From an uncultured Saprospiraceae bacterium (GTDB lineage Bacteria > Bacteroidota > Bacteroidia > Chitinophagales > Saprospiraceae): a stretch of DNA of 64,000 nucleotides. Of the stretch, positions 56,846-64,000 are shown piece by piece (position 1 is the first letter of the stretch; every line of letters begins with the position of its first letter). The stretch lies in the NCBI GenBank assembly GCA_938007965.1, contig CALLMH010000050.1, positions 1-64,000 on the forward strand, given 5' to 3'. The notes beneath the pieces were generated by a model, which did no database searches, was not told where the DNA came from, and saw only the letters and a program-made list of their open reading frames with translations. The position numbers were made by a program, and so were the translations under genes.

Positions 56846-58309
56846 CTATTTCTCATTTAGAGTTTCATGTATATCCATATTTGCAGCACTTATCGCTGGT
56901 ATCATTGACGCCGCTACTCCTATCAATAAAGAAATGACAAGTAGGATCCATTCTTCTTTCATAAAATGCCAGCCTGAAAAAGAATATTTATAAGAACTCT
57001 TCAAGGATGTAGCCAATATCTCCATTCCTACATGGCTAAATATGAACCCCACAAAAAATCCGATGGCAGTCATAATCATGCCCTCGACAGTAATCAATGC
57101 ATATAAACTAGATCGACTTCCTCCCATCACTCTTATCAATGCGAGCTCGTATTTTCGTTCTCTCATGGATTTCAGTAATACGATAAATATGCTGATCGCC
57201 GATATGATCCCTATCAAGATAGCCAACCACTGAAGCATCTGTCTGCCTGATCCTATCATCGAGTAGAGTCTATTGATCTCGATGGCAGGAGATGCTGCTT
57301 GCATATCTGTATTCTCATTTATTGACCTAGGCATACTTAGTGCTTGGAAGTTTGTCCTGTTTCTGAATTTGATGAGCAAAGTGGTAATCTCTTTGTCAGG
57401 AAATTTTAGCAATTCAGCGTTCGTCCGAGCAAGAGGTCCGTGTGCATGATTAGTATGATCGTGTTCTGTATGATCTTCTGCTGCATGATCAGGATGACCA
57501 TCTCCATCATGGTCATGGTCGTGATGTTCTTCTGGTTTATGATCGGGTTTTCCATCTCCGTCTTGGTCATGCTCATGGTCGTCATGACTATGTCCTTCAT
57601 GGCTATGTCCCGAGTGATCATGATCTGAGTGATTATGATCTGCGTGATCTACTTCTTGATCTGTTGTCATCGGGCTATCATCTGAGTGGTCATGTACGTT
57701 CCATACTGTGGATGGATTAGTCAATATCAATTGATCTATAACACTTCCTGTCCCATTCATTATTCCAGTTACTATAAAAGCTGCGTGGTCATGAGCGAGA
57801 TCCTCATCATCATTAAATCCATGAGAACTTTTGAATTTATCTCCTACCTCTAATCCTGTATCATCGGCGACTGCCTTTCCGATTACCACCTCAAGGTCGC
57901 TATCATAGAATCTACCTTGACTTATAGTAGCATTGTAAAATGACATCAAACTATCAGTAGTACCTACAATCCGATACGATTTATAATTATCACCTAGAGA
58001 TAGAGGCACAGCTGCCTTTATGAGAGGATGTTTGGGATTCAGGAAAGCTTTCACTTCGCTTACTTTCACATTCCCAGTAGGAGCGTCTACATGGTACATA
58101 CTTGATAATATCATCTGCAAAGGCGATCCTTTTGCTCCAATTACCAGGTCTATTCCTGCCAGATTACTATCAAACTTGTTTTTCAATTGAGTATTGAAGA
58201 GAATCAAGAAATTGATCAAGCCTATACCTAACCCAAAGAGTATAATACTCAATAGTAAGTTAAGTGGATTGTGTATAATGTTCTTCCAAGCTAACTTTAG
58301 TACTTTCAT
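56846..58309 (-). CDS. FtsX/MacB-type ABC permease with His/Asp-rich periplasmic loop
   Basis: A 487-residue permease with an N-terminal helix (about 18-39), a large periplasmic MacB-like domain (GIDLVIGAKGSPLQMIL, VPLSLGDNYKSYRIVG), and three C-terminal helices from residue 360 on. Residues 206-290 form an insertion with 25 His and many Asp, including two TSP3-like DxDGDGxPDH units. Related permeases in proteobacteria belong to gene groups tied to the zinc-limitation response (for example around PA4065 in Pseudomonas), so metal binding is plausible. Its start overlaps the stop of the ATPase gene by four bases. Confidence 0.88.
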   Translation of the reverse strand: MKVLKLAWKNIIHNPLNLLLSIILFGLGIGLINFLILFNTQLKNKFDSNLAGIDLVIGAKGSPLQMILSSMYHVDAPTGNVKVSEVKAFLNPKHPLIKAAVPLSLGDNYKSYRIVGTTDSLMSFYNATISQGRFYDSDLEVVIGKAVADDTGLEVGDKFKSSHGFNDDEDLAHDHAAFIVTGIMNGTGSVIDQLILTNPSTVWNVHDHSDDSPMTTDQEVDHADHNHSDHDHSGHSHEGHSHDDHEHDQDGDGKPDHKPEEHHDHDHDGDGHPDHAAEDHTEHDHTNHAHGPLARTNAELLKFPDKEITTLLIKFRNRTNFQALSMPRSINENTDMQAASPAIEINRLYSMIGSGRQMLQWLAILIGIISAISIFIVLLKSMRERKYELALIRVMGGSRSSLYALITVEGMIMTAIGFFVGFIFSHVGMEILATSLKSSYKYSFSGWHFMKEEWILLVISLLIGVAASMIPAISAANMDIHETLNEK

Positions 58310-58956
58310 TTCGCTAAGGTTGATTGGTGCGTTAATGTGATCTGATTTGGAATGATATCTTTAAGCCTAGCGTCATGTGTTACGATTACGAGTGCCGCTT
58401 CCGCAAGTTCGGCTTGTTCTTCTAATAGAGAGATCACCTCTTTACAATTATCATCATCCAGAGCGGACGTTGGCTCATCTGCAAGTATTAACTTCGGACT
58501 ATTAGCCAATACTCGTGCGATAGCAACCCTTTGTTTTTGCCCTTCACTTAGAGTATTGATAGGTTTATTCGCTTTATCTTTGATATTGAGTCGATCAAGT
58601 AGAGATTTACACTTCTCTTCGTCTTCCTTACCTCCCGAAAAAAATTGAGACATTAGTAAGTTATCAAGTACACTGAGAGAGGAGATAAAATGATTTTTTT
58701 GAAAGATGATACCGATGTTCGTCCCTCGAAACTGGTCCAATGCTTTGTTAGTCAACTTGGTCATATCCGTATTGCACAATTCGATAGACCCTTTATTCGT
58801 AGACAATAGACCACCTAATAGATGCAGTAATGTACTCTTACCCACTCCAGAAGATCCTAGAACTAATAATTGCTCTTTTGCCTTGCACTGAAAATCAGGA
58901 AATTCGAATGATTCCCCATTCTGGTATTTATATTTTAAAGAGGTTACTTTTAGCAC
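58306..58956 (-). CDS. ABC transporter ATP-binding protein (LolD/MacB type)
   Basis: ATPase partner of the adjacent permease (216 residues). Walker A is VLGSSGVGKSTLL, the signature motif is NTLSEGQKQRVAIARVLA, Walker B is LILADEPTSALDD, and the switch His is in LVIVTHDARL. A frame open to an ATG at 59037 adds 27 residues (LRLPPLKSYSYS...) that do not resemble the family. A GTG at 58956 gives the expected VLKVTSLKYKYQNG beginning, so it was chosen, with some uncertainty. Such pairs extrude or remodel envelope substrates rather than import. Confidence 0.88.
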   Translation of the reverse strand: MLKVTSLKYKYQNGESFEFPDFQCKAKEQLLVLGSSGVGKSTLLHLLGGLLSTNKGSIELCNTDMTKLTNKALDQFRGTNIGIIFQKNHFISSLSVLDNLLMSQFFSGGKEDEEKCKSLLDRLNIKDKANKPINTLSEGQKQRVAIARVLANSPKLILADEPTSALDDDNCKEVISLLEEQAELAEAALVIVTHDARLKDIIPNQITLTHQSTLAK

Positions 58957-59075
58957 TTTACAGATTTTGATTTGCAGGCTCAATATACTATAAGAATATG
59001 ATTTTAACGGAGGAAGTCGAAGTATTAAATGAATCAAAAAAACCTCTCATAGATGATCATATTGTAGTACAATCG

Positions 59076-59621
59076 TCATTTGAATCCATAATTATAAACG
59101 GGCTCTTTGCCGTCTTTAGATATGATCGCCCAAAACTTATGGTTTGACAACTCAGGTACTTGTAATAAGAAGATCCAATTCTTTGATACATCTTCTCCTT
59201 CTTCAGCATGAAAACACTGATCTGAAGCTCCTTCTATATCCGGCATACAGATACTACCTCCGTCATTAATTAGCTCTCTTAGTTTCTCAAGGTGTTGCTG
59301 AGGTTTGGAAGCATTACCTCTATAAGCATTTATCGAGTGAGGCACGACCGCTAGTGGGGAACCCGGATTACTATTATCCGTCAAGTAACTTTCGATCGCA
59401 AGATCAAGTGCATCCGCATAGGAGTACAAATCATCTGTTTCAATTGATTCTAATACAGACATATCATAATTGACTTTTATCCCATTCAGCCCATGCTTTA
59501 TCAAAATGTCAATGGTCTTAGGTCGTTGGACATCATTCGGTATCGCTAATCTGCTAGTGCTACAGCTGATTATTAAAACCATACCTAAAACAAAAAAAGT
59601 AAACTTCAATCCCTTCATCAA
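59076..59621 (-). CDS. Hypothetical lipoprotein
   Basis: A 181-residue lipoprotein with a signal and lipobox (VLIISC, Cys near residue 21). The mature part has no family I know. Two cysteines (SICMPDIEGASDQCF) lie 11 residues apart, and the end (NHKFWAIISKDGKEPVYNYGFK) is beta-like. The ATG at 59621 is followed by another at 59618; either may be used. It precedes the ABC ATPase gene by 119 bases on the same strand and could be its envelope partner, but position is the only evidence. Confidence 0.65.
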   Translation of the reverse strand: MMKGLKFTFFVLGMVLIISCSTSRLAIPNDVQRPKTIDILIKHGLNGIKVNYDMSVLESIETDDLYSYADALDLAIESYLTDNSNPGSPLAVVPHSINAYRGNASKPQQHLEKLRELINDGGSICMPDIEGASDQCFHAEEGEDVSKNWIFLLQVPELSNHKFWAIISKDGKEPVYNYGFK

Positions 59622-59762
59622 ATTATTTATATGAGCAAATCATATTGCCAGAATCTAGACTAACATCTAGCTAGATTCTCAATTCAACTGAAATACTATT
59701 GTGACTTTATTATAATCTTTCTTAAAACTGCAATTATATGTTGTGCAGATAATTTAAGCTTT

Positions 59763-62201
59763 TCATTTTACCAATCTTGTTTTTGGATATAGATTGTACC
59801 ATGCAAACCAAAATGCATTATGGGACGGTGCTCTAAGTAGTTTCCTTCCATTTTTAGAAATAAGGTATTCTTCATTCACATCCCAAATATCGCCCTTTAC
59901 ATCAGTAAGTACTCCTTTTTTATAGGTCTTGAATTTCACATTCTTGGAATAAAAAACCCTCGATGCCCCGTCTTTTTCAGTAATGACTAATACATTTTTA
60001 TCAGCAATTGTATTTTGGTGAATTCTTTCCTTTTTGAGATACTTGATAGAAATTGCAAGCGGATCTGTCTTGAATCTTGGAGACCTGATGATGAGCACCT
60101 CATCCTTATTGTCTAAACGCTCTACCTGAATTGGTACAGGAAACATCAGTTCATCATTAGAAAAATATGATTTGTATGCTGCCCCTTCAGCATAGTTTCT
60201 ATCAAACCCAGTATCTAGAGATAGAACTTTCGTTTCGGGATGGTCTTTTACCCAATTCTTCCATTTGGTTGTAACAACTGGAAAACTTTTAAGCTTTATC
60301 CCTTTATTGGATAGAGGTCCGAGTACGGGCTCTCCATCTATAGTAGACCAGAGAGATTTTGTTTTTTTGTCTACCATCAATTTATTGGATCGATAAAGAA
60401 ACCCGCTGGTACTGAGCTCATGGATATCTTTTCTATGATTCATATCATAGGCTATCATAGTACCACATAATGTGCAATATACCCCTGCAACATTTTCCTC
60501 TCCTATTTTATCTATAAAAAACTCATGCCATGCCAAAATCCGCTTTGGATATGCTTTTGCCTCACCATTTATTACGATTCCGAATACGATGTCATTATTA
60601 TTAAGATAGTCAGCCGCATCGGCATTTATCATTTTTGGTAGTTTGAGTTGGGGAATACTATTAGACTTTACACCTCCCCATACTATCTCATCTAGACTTA
60701 TCCTTGCTGTACTTTGTTGACCAATAAAGTAACTTCTAAATACAGGATCAATATGCTGATAAATCTCAGCTTTGTTATCTAGGTAGTAATTATCGTATAC
60801 AGGTTCGTCTGACCACATCCACTGTAACCCATCAAAATAATTGAATATCTCAGCTTTGGTAACCAATAATTCTATAATCCTAGGATTCAGTTCTTCAGAT
60901 GTGATCATCTTATTTATATCTAATAACATCGGAATGTATGAATCCTTCCATGTACGCTCTATATAACTTAGTGTCTCTGTCCGTGTATTCTTATCCCCAT
61001 ACAGCAATGCATGCGTTATAGATAAGGACGTTGTGTCCAATTCTGCGACAGGATTTCGTTCAGTTTTTGACTCATTTATTGCTGTCTTTGCCGACTCTAC
61101 CACAAAACCATAGTCGAATGGTAATAAATCCGCTATCGAGTGCTCTGTCCAGTATCCATATTTCTGTACGCTTTCCTGATTTCGTATTATACCGTACTTG
61201 TCCACTACCAAGTAAGGATCACTCTTATATATCATCGAAACTGGATGTCCTAACACAACATCCTCTTCATTATTAGCACCAAATAGACGGCTATCTCTAC
61301 CTAAACCCGCAGAAATTTTACGCTTATCTTTGATCTGATTTATATCTAAATGAACGACTTCTAAATAATCCTCAAATGCAATGTGATAAAATCCACTCAC
61401 AGAATCTAATGAAACCAACCTCCTTGATCTGGTGGATTCTAATTCATTGAGTGCATCATCTTTATGCTGTTTAGTTCCTATTTTATAGTTTGATTGGTCA
61501 AGATCATCAGCGATCATGCTAAGAACAAAATGGTTTGTACTTTTTTCGTACGATTCTTTTCTGTTTTTATCAATCTCGGCTCGATTAGATGTAAGACTTC
61601 GATCAGTAAATTTAGAATAACTAGTATATCTCATCGAACCGTCCTTATCAATCGTCAGCTCTTTCATCAAAAAACTAATATCGTACCCTAAATAATGGTT
61701 TTTTATTTTCAGCACGTCTATCGCTGTTGCCGTAAATATGCCCTCTTCATTTGAAAATCTCAAAACCTGCGGATTTATAATTTCACACAATACGGCTCTT
61801 TTACCAGTGCCAATAAATGCCTTAGAGAATTTCCTATAGTTTTGTTTCCATTGTTTTGCCCGCTTGCCGTCGATTCCTAGAGAACTAAGATCTATATAAT
61901 TCGGCTCTAGATATATAGTATCTCCCGGACCAAAAGTGCTGTAGGTATTGTGCGAAATTAACAAATCGTCATAAGCAACATGTGAGGCGAAGAGCTCCAT
62001 GGTTACGTCCATAGGAATATCAAATGCGCAATTACCGTCTTTATCACTGGATGTGCCAAAGGTGGAATTTCCTACAAAAATGTGTGCACCAGATATAGGT
62101 AGACTTGTTTCCTTATCCAAGACTGTAAATTCCAAACTTCTAACCTGAGCATGAACAGAACCTAGAAAAACCACAAAAATAAGTAACATTAATGATCTCA
62201 T
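59763..62201 (-). CDS. DUF3179 protein fused to a carboxypeptidase-regulatory-like N-terminus
   Basis: An 812-residue exported protein. A signal peptide ends near residue 19 (GSVHAQ). A CarboxypepD_reg-like domain follows (LPISGAHIFVGNSTFGTSSD), then a segment of about 250 residues typical of such outer-membrane-associated proteins (WKQNYRKFSKAFIGTGKRA). The C-terminal third is DUF3179: INGEAKAYPKRILAWHEFF, GVYCTLCGTMIAYDM with a CxxC, and GFLYRSNKLMVDKKTKSLW. DUF3179 normally stands alone in shorter proteins. Function is unknown. It is 20 bases downstream of a methyltransferase gene on the same strand. Confidence 0.82.
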   Translation of the reverse strand: MRSLMLLIFVVFLGSVHAQVRSLEFTVLDKETSLPISGAHIFVGNSTFGTSSDKDGNCAFDIPMDVTMELFASHVAYDDLLISHNTYSTFGPGDTIYLEPNYIDLSSLGIDGKRAKQWKQNYRKFSKAFIGTGKRAVLCEIINPQVLRFSNEEGIFTATAIDVLKIKNHYLGYDISFLMKELTIDKDGSMRYTSYSKFTDRSLTSNRAEIDKNRKESYEKSTNHFVLSMIADDLDQSNYKIGTKQHKDDALNELESTRSRRLVSLDSVSGFYHIAFEDYLEVVHLDINQIKDKRKISAGLGRDSRLFGANNEEDVVLGHPVSMIYKSDPYLVVDKYGIIRNQESVQKYGYWTEHSIADLLPFDYGFVVESAKTAINESKTERNPVAELDTTSLSITHALLYGDKNTRTETLSYIERTWKDSYIPMLLDINKMITSEELNPRIIELLVTKAEIFNYFDGLQWMWSDEPVYDNYYLDNKAEIYQHIDPVFRSYFIGQQSTARISLDEIVWGGVKSNSIPQLKLPKMINADAADYLNNNDIVFGIVINGEAKAYPKRILAWHEFFIDKIGEENVAGVYCTLCGTMIAYDMNHRKDIHELSTSGFLYRSNKLMVDKKTKSLWSTIDGEPVLGPLSNKGIKLKSFPVVTTKWKNWVKDHPETKVLSLDTGFDRNYAEGAAYKSYFSNDELMFPVPIQVERLDNKDEVLIIRSPRFKTDPLAISIKYLKKERIHQNTIADKNVLVITEKDGASRVFYSKNVKFKTYKKGVLTDVKGDIWDVNEEYLISKNGRKLLRAPSHNAFWFAWYNLYPKTRLVK

Positions 62202-62221
62202 AAATCTAATTGCTTTTCTCG

Positions 62222-63031
62222 CTATTTAACGAACTCGAATAAATAAATGTGAGGAATGGGGTAAGGAAAATCACCATATACATACTTACCTTTTTCAACT
62301 TCTCTCAACGAGTTAAATATATTGTATGGAGAGTAATAAAACTCTCTGAATGCGGACATTCTCATACCTCTATTGATATATGGCATAGATAACTCCTCTA
62401 GACTATGCTGCCAGAAGTACTCTTTTCCCCGCACAGATTGATTCTCATTTTGAGCGTAGGTGCCTTCTACATCCTCTTCATACACATGAGCATTATAATA
62501 TCCATAACTGATCTTATCTGTATCAAAATCAAATGTGAACAACATAGGATGAAATTCTACGCAGATCACTCTGCCGCCGGGTAACAACCGCTCATACACC
62601 TGCTCTGCGAGCTTATCAATATCTGGCAACCAACAAGTGACACCATAACTCATGAAAACAATATCAAATTGCTCAGTCACATTTTGATTTATCCTATATG
62701 TATCTGTCTCTATGAAAGTAACATCGGTACCACATATCTTATTGAATCTTCTTGCTTCGGATATTGCACGATCAGATATATCGGTGGCGACGACTTTAGC
62801 TCCCATCCGCGCTAAGGATATACTATCCTGACCAAAATGACATTGTATATGAAGAATCTTTTTATCCTTAATGTCATCGAGATATTCTAATTCGATCTCA
62901 TTGAGCGAATTGCGTCCTTCGAGAAACGAAGGATTGTCATAAAAATCAGATGCGATATGCACGTCTGTTTTATCATTCCAAAGCGCTTTGTTCGATCTAA
63001 AATATTCATTTATCTTATCTAATTCTTCCAT
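62222..63031 (-). CDS. Class I SAM-dependent methyltransferase
   Basis: A 269-residue methyltransferase. Motif I reads ILHIQCHFGQDSISLARMG; the usual GxGxG is changed to QCHFGQ, a form common in one subgroup. VVATDISDRAISEARRFN and FDIVFMSYGVTCWLPDID follow. The C-terminal half (LEELSMPYINRGMRMSAFREF) is typical of small-molecule methyltransferases. Substrate is unknown. It is first in the minus-strand run that ends at the DinB gene. Confidence 0.85.
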   Translation of the reverse strand: MEELDKINEYFRSNKALWNDKTDVHIASDFYDNPSFLEGRNSLNEIELEYLDDIKDKKILHIQCHFGQDSISLARMGAKVVATDISDRAISEARRFNKICGTDVTFIETDTYRINQNVTEQFDIVFMSYGVTCWLPDIDKLAEQVYERLLPGGRVICVEFHPMLFTFDFDTDKISYGYYNAHVYEEDVEGTYAQNENQSVRGKEYFWQHSLEELSMPYINRGMRMSAFREFYYSPYNIFNSLREVEKGKYVYGDFPYPIPHIYLFEFVK

Positions 63032-63217
63032 TCTATCCGTGATTTATGCCTATAAATTATGATTGCAAGATACTACTAACGTATTTTTTTTTCTACTATA
63101 TGTAATAATCAATTATATATCTGTCATATTATCAATTAGTTCCATATAAATATTTGTTTATCAAAGAGATACAGACGATTACACATTCAAATTTATTTAC
63201 ATTTTTCATTCATTTCC

Positions 63218-63248
63218 TTTCTTATAATTAAGTTTTCACCTATTTTTG
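63218..63248 (+). promoter_or_regulatory. Putative promoter upstream of the 63314 gene
   Basis: TTTC at 63218-63221 (one mismatch to TTTG), a 19-base spacer and TATTTTTG at 63241-63248 fit the Bacteroidota promoter form. It ends 65 bases before the ATG. Confidence 0.5.
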
Positions 63249-63313
63249 TGATGTAATCGTATTCCCAAGATACGATCTACATAAATTTATTAAAACTCAA
63301 ATCCGATTTAATT

Positions 63314-63802
63314 ATGAGAATCAATGATTACTCAAGTATCAAGCTTGCTACGCCTAATTTAATACCTAATCAACAAAGTTTCAATCAGAAATTTATTGAG
63401 AAAATACTACTTTTCTTAATTGCATTTTTAGGGTTTATGGGATCGTTATATGTCTTTACTTCTAGTTCAAACAATAATAATAATCCAAATTACCAGAATC
63501 TCGCAATAGCCGCAGCTTCAGTGTCAGACTATTCTACATTAGATGCAAAAGCGACAAAATTCAAAGACTTCTTCAAAATTGATGGAAAGAAGAAAGCAGG
63601 AGAAATGCTAAATTTCATATTTAAAGAAGATAGAAACGAATCTAGATTTGTACTAGACATGGGAAATGGAGAGAGAGTAATCATAACTTCTAATGAATTT
63701 CCATATAAATTCGATAGTCCAGGTAAGTATAAACTCGAACTCAAAACCATCAATAGAGGTCTTATTACTGTAGTGGCTACTAAAGAGTTGAAAATCAAGT
63801 AA
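63314..63802 (+). CDS. Single-pass membrane protein with PKD-like C-terminal domain, unknown function
   Basis: A 162-residue protein. After a polar N-terminus of about 28 residues there is one hydrophobic helix (ILLFLIAFLGFMGSLYVF), followed by an Asn-rich linker. The C-terminal part (FVLDMGNGERVIITSNEFPY, FDSPGKYKLELKT) follows the strand and GxGxx...PGxYxLxL pattern of PKD domains. The N-in/C-out orientation is likely. I recognise no named family. It has a promoter-like sequence upstream, and 100 bases separate it from the PspC-like gene. Confidence 0.65.
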   Translation: MRINDYSSIKLATPNLIPNQQSFNQKFIEKILLFLIAFLGFMGSLYVFTSSSNNNNNPNYQNLAIAAASVSDYSTLDAKATKFKDFFKIDGKKKAGEMLNFIFKEDRNESRFVLDMGNGERVIITSNEFPYKFDSPGKYKLELKTINRGLITVVATKELKIK

Positions 63803-63902
63803 TCAGTTTATCATCGGTTAGCTTTGTTTAACTTGTTTCAAATAAATATTAAACAATCATAAAAATGTTTGATGTTTTTGAAAAAAATGTCATACTTTAG
63901 CA

Positions 63903-64000
63903 ATGATGATAAATATAAAGAGCATAATAGAAAAGCAGGGTTTCGGCGTTTGTCACTACCTTGGAAATAAAATGGGAATACAAATATCCCGGGTGAGATT
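63903..64000 (+). CDS. PspC-domain protein, N-terminal fragment (right edge)
   Basis: An open frame from ATG at 63903 runs off the window. The 32 visible codons (MMINIKSIIEKQGFGVCHYL, GNKMGIQISRVR) match the start of short PspC-domain membrane proteins of Bacteroidota, in which a KxGFxVCxxLxxKxG block precedes the first helix. An imperfect promoter (TTTG at 63868-63871, TACTTTAG at 63893-63900) nearly touches the start codon, so the message may have a very short leader. Rest of gene lies outside. Confidence 0.6.
   Translation, partial: MMINIKSIIEKQGFGVCHYLGNKMGIQISRVR

Noticed and set aside
57440-57628. Methionine-rich plus-strand frame opposite the ABC permease
   Set aside because: It is the antisense reading of the permease's His/Asp codons (CAT/GAT read as ATG/ATC) and has no independent support.
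1-64000. CRISPR arrays, tRNA or rRNA genes, integrated prophage
   Set aside because: No regularly spaced repeats, no tRNA-like cloverleaf with anticodon arm, no rRNA-like stretches and no phage structural genes were seen on reading the gaps.

Overview
The window is AT-rich chromosomal DNA of a member of the Bacteroidota, probably from the Saprospiria/Chitinophagia side of the phylum; that finer placement is inference. The phylum call rests on type IX secretion (T9SS) genes (porV, porU, a PorP/SprF protein, gldJ), a cargo protein with a T9SS C-terminal sorting domain, SprB-type repeats, carboxypeptidase-regulatory-like outer-membrane proteins, start codons without Shine-Dalgarno sequences, and promoters of the TTTG-N19-TAnnTTTG type. 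It looks like ordinary core genome. I see no prophage, CRISPR array, rRNA or tRNA gene. The only mobile-element trace is a decayed IS3-type transposase next to rplU.

Layout. 1-10.0 kb, minus strand: TamB-like envelope protein, dihydropteroate synthase, then lon followed by two small membrane proteins. 10.2-20 kb: the T9SS block, with porV and porU on minus and porP/sprF, gldJ and murF on plus. 20-25.5 kb: a degenerate arginase-family protein divergent from a Glu/Leu-type dehydrogenase, a large OmpA/TSP3 protein, the IS3 relic, and rplU-rpmA. 25.8-42.5 kb, nearly all plus: a TauE exporter (minus), purH, coaX overlapping an outer-membrane barrel gene, a TPR protein, a TraB/GumN lipoprotein, gamma carbonic anhydrase, an orphan LytTR regulator, a DEAD-box helicase, PhnA, accA, a DUF6913-like protein, dapA, an epimerase, and grpE-dnaJ. 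42.8-46.7 kb, minus: a carboxypeptidase-regulatory-like protein, yidC and an aldo/keto reductase. 46.9-51.5 kb, plus: an S46 dipeptidyl-peptidase of DPP11 type, an LVIVD-repeat T9SS cargo protein and a methyltransferase. 51.5-63.0 kb, minus: DinB protein, an unknown protein, a large M36 metallopeptidase, a MacB/FtsX-type ABC pair with a very histidine-rich loop, an unknown lipoprotein, a DUF3179 fusion protein and a methyltransferase. The right edge has a single-pass membrane protein with a PKD-like C-terminus and the start of a probable PspC-domain gene.

Functionally, much of the window concerns the envelope. TamB, YidC and Lon handle membrane and protein quality; PorV, PorU, PorP and GldJ export and process T9SS cargo; MurF, DapA and AccA supply wall and lipid precursors. 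DPP11 and the M36 peptidase fit a peptide-consuming lifestyle. The least explained parts are the ABC permease with 25 histidines in 85 residues beside a secreted zinc peptidase, the arginase-fold protein that has lost its metal ligands, the DUF3179 fusion, and the conserved-looking coaX/barrel/TPR group.
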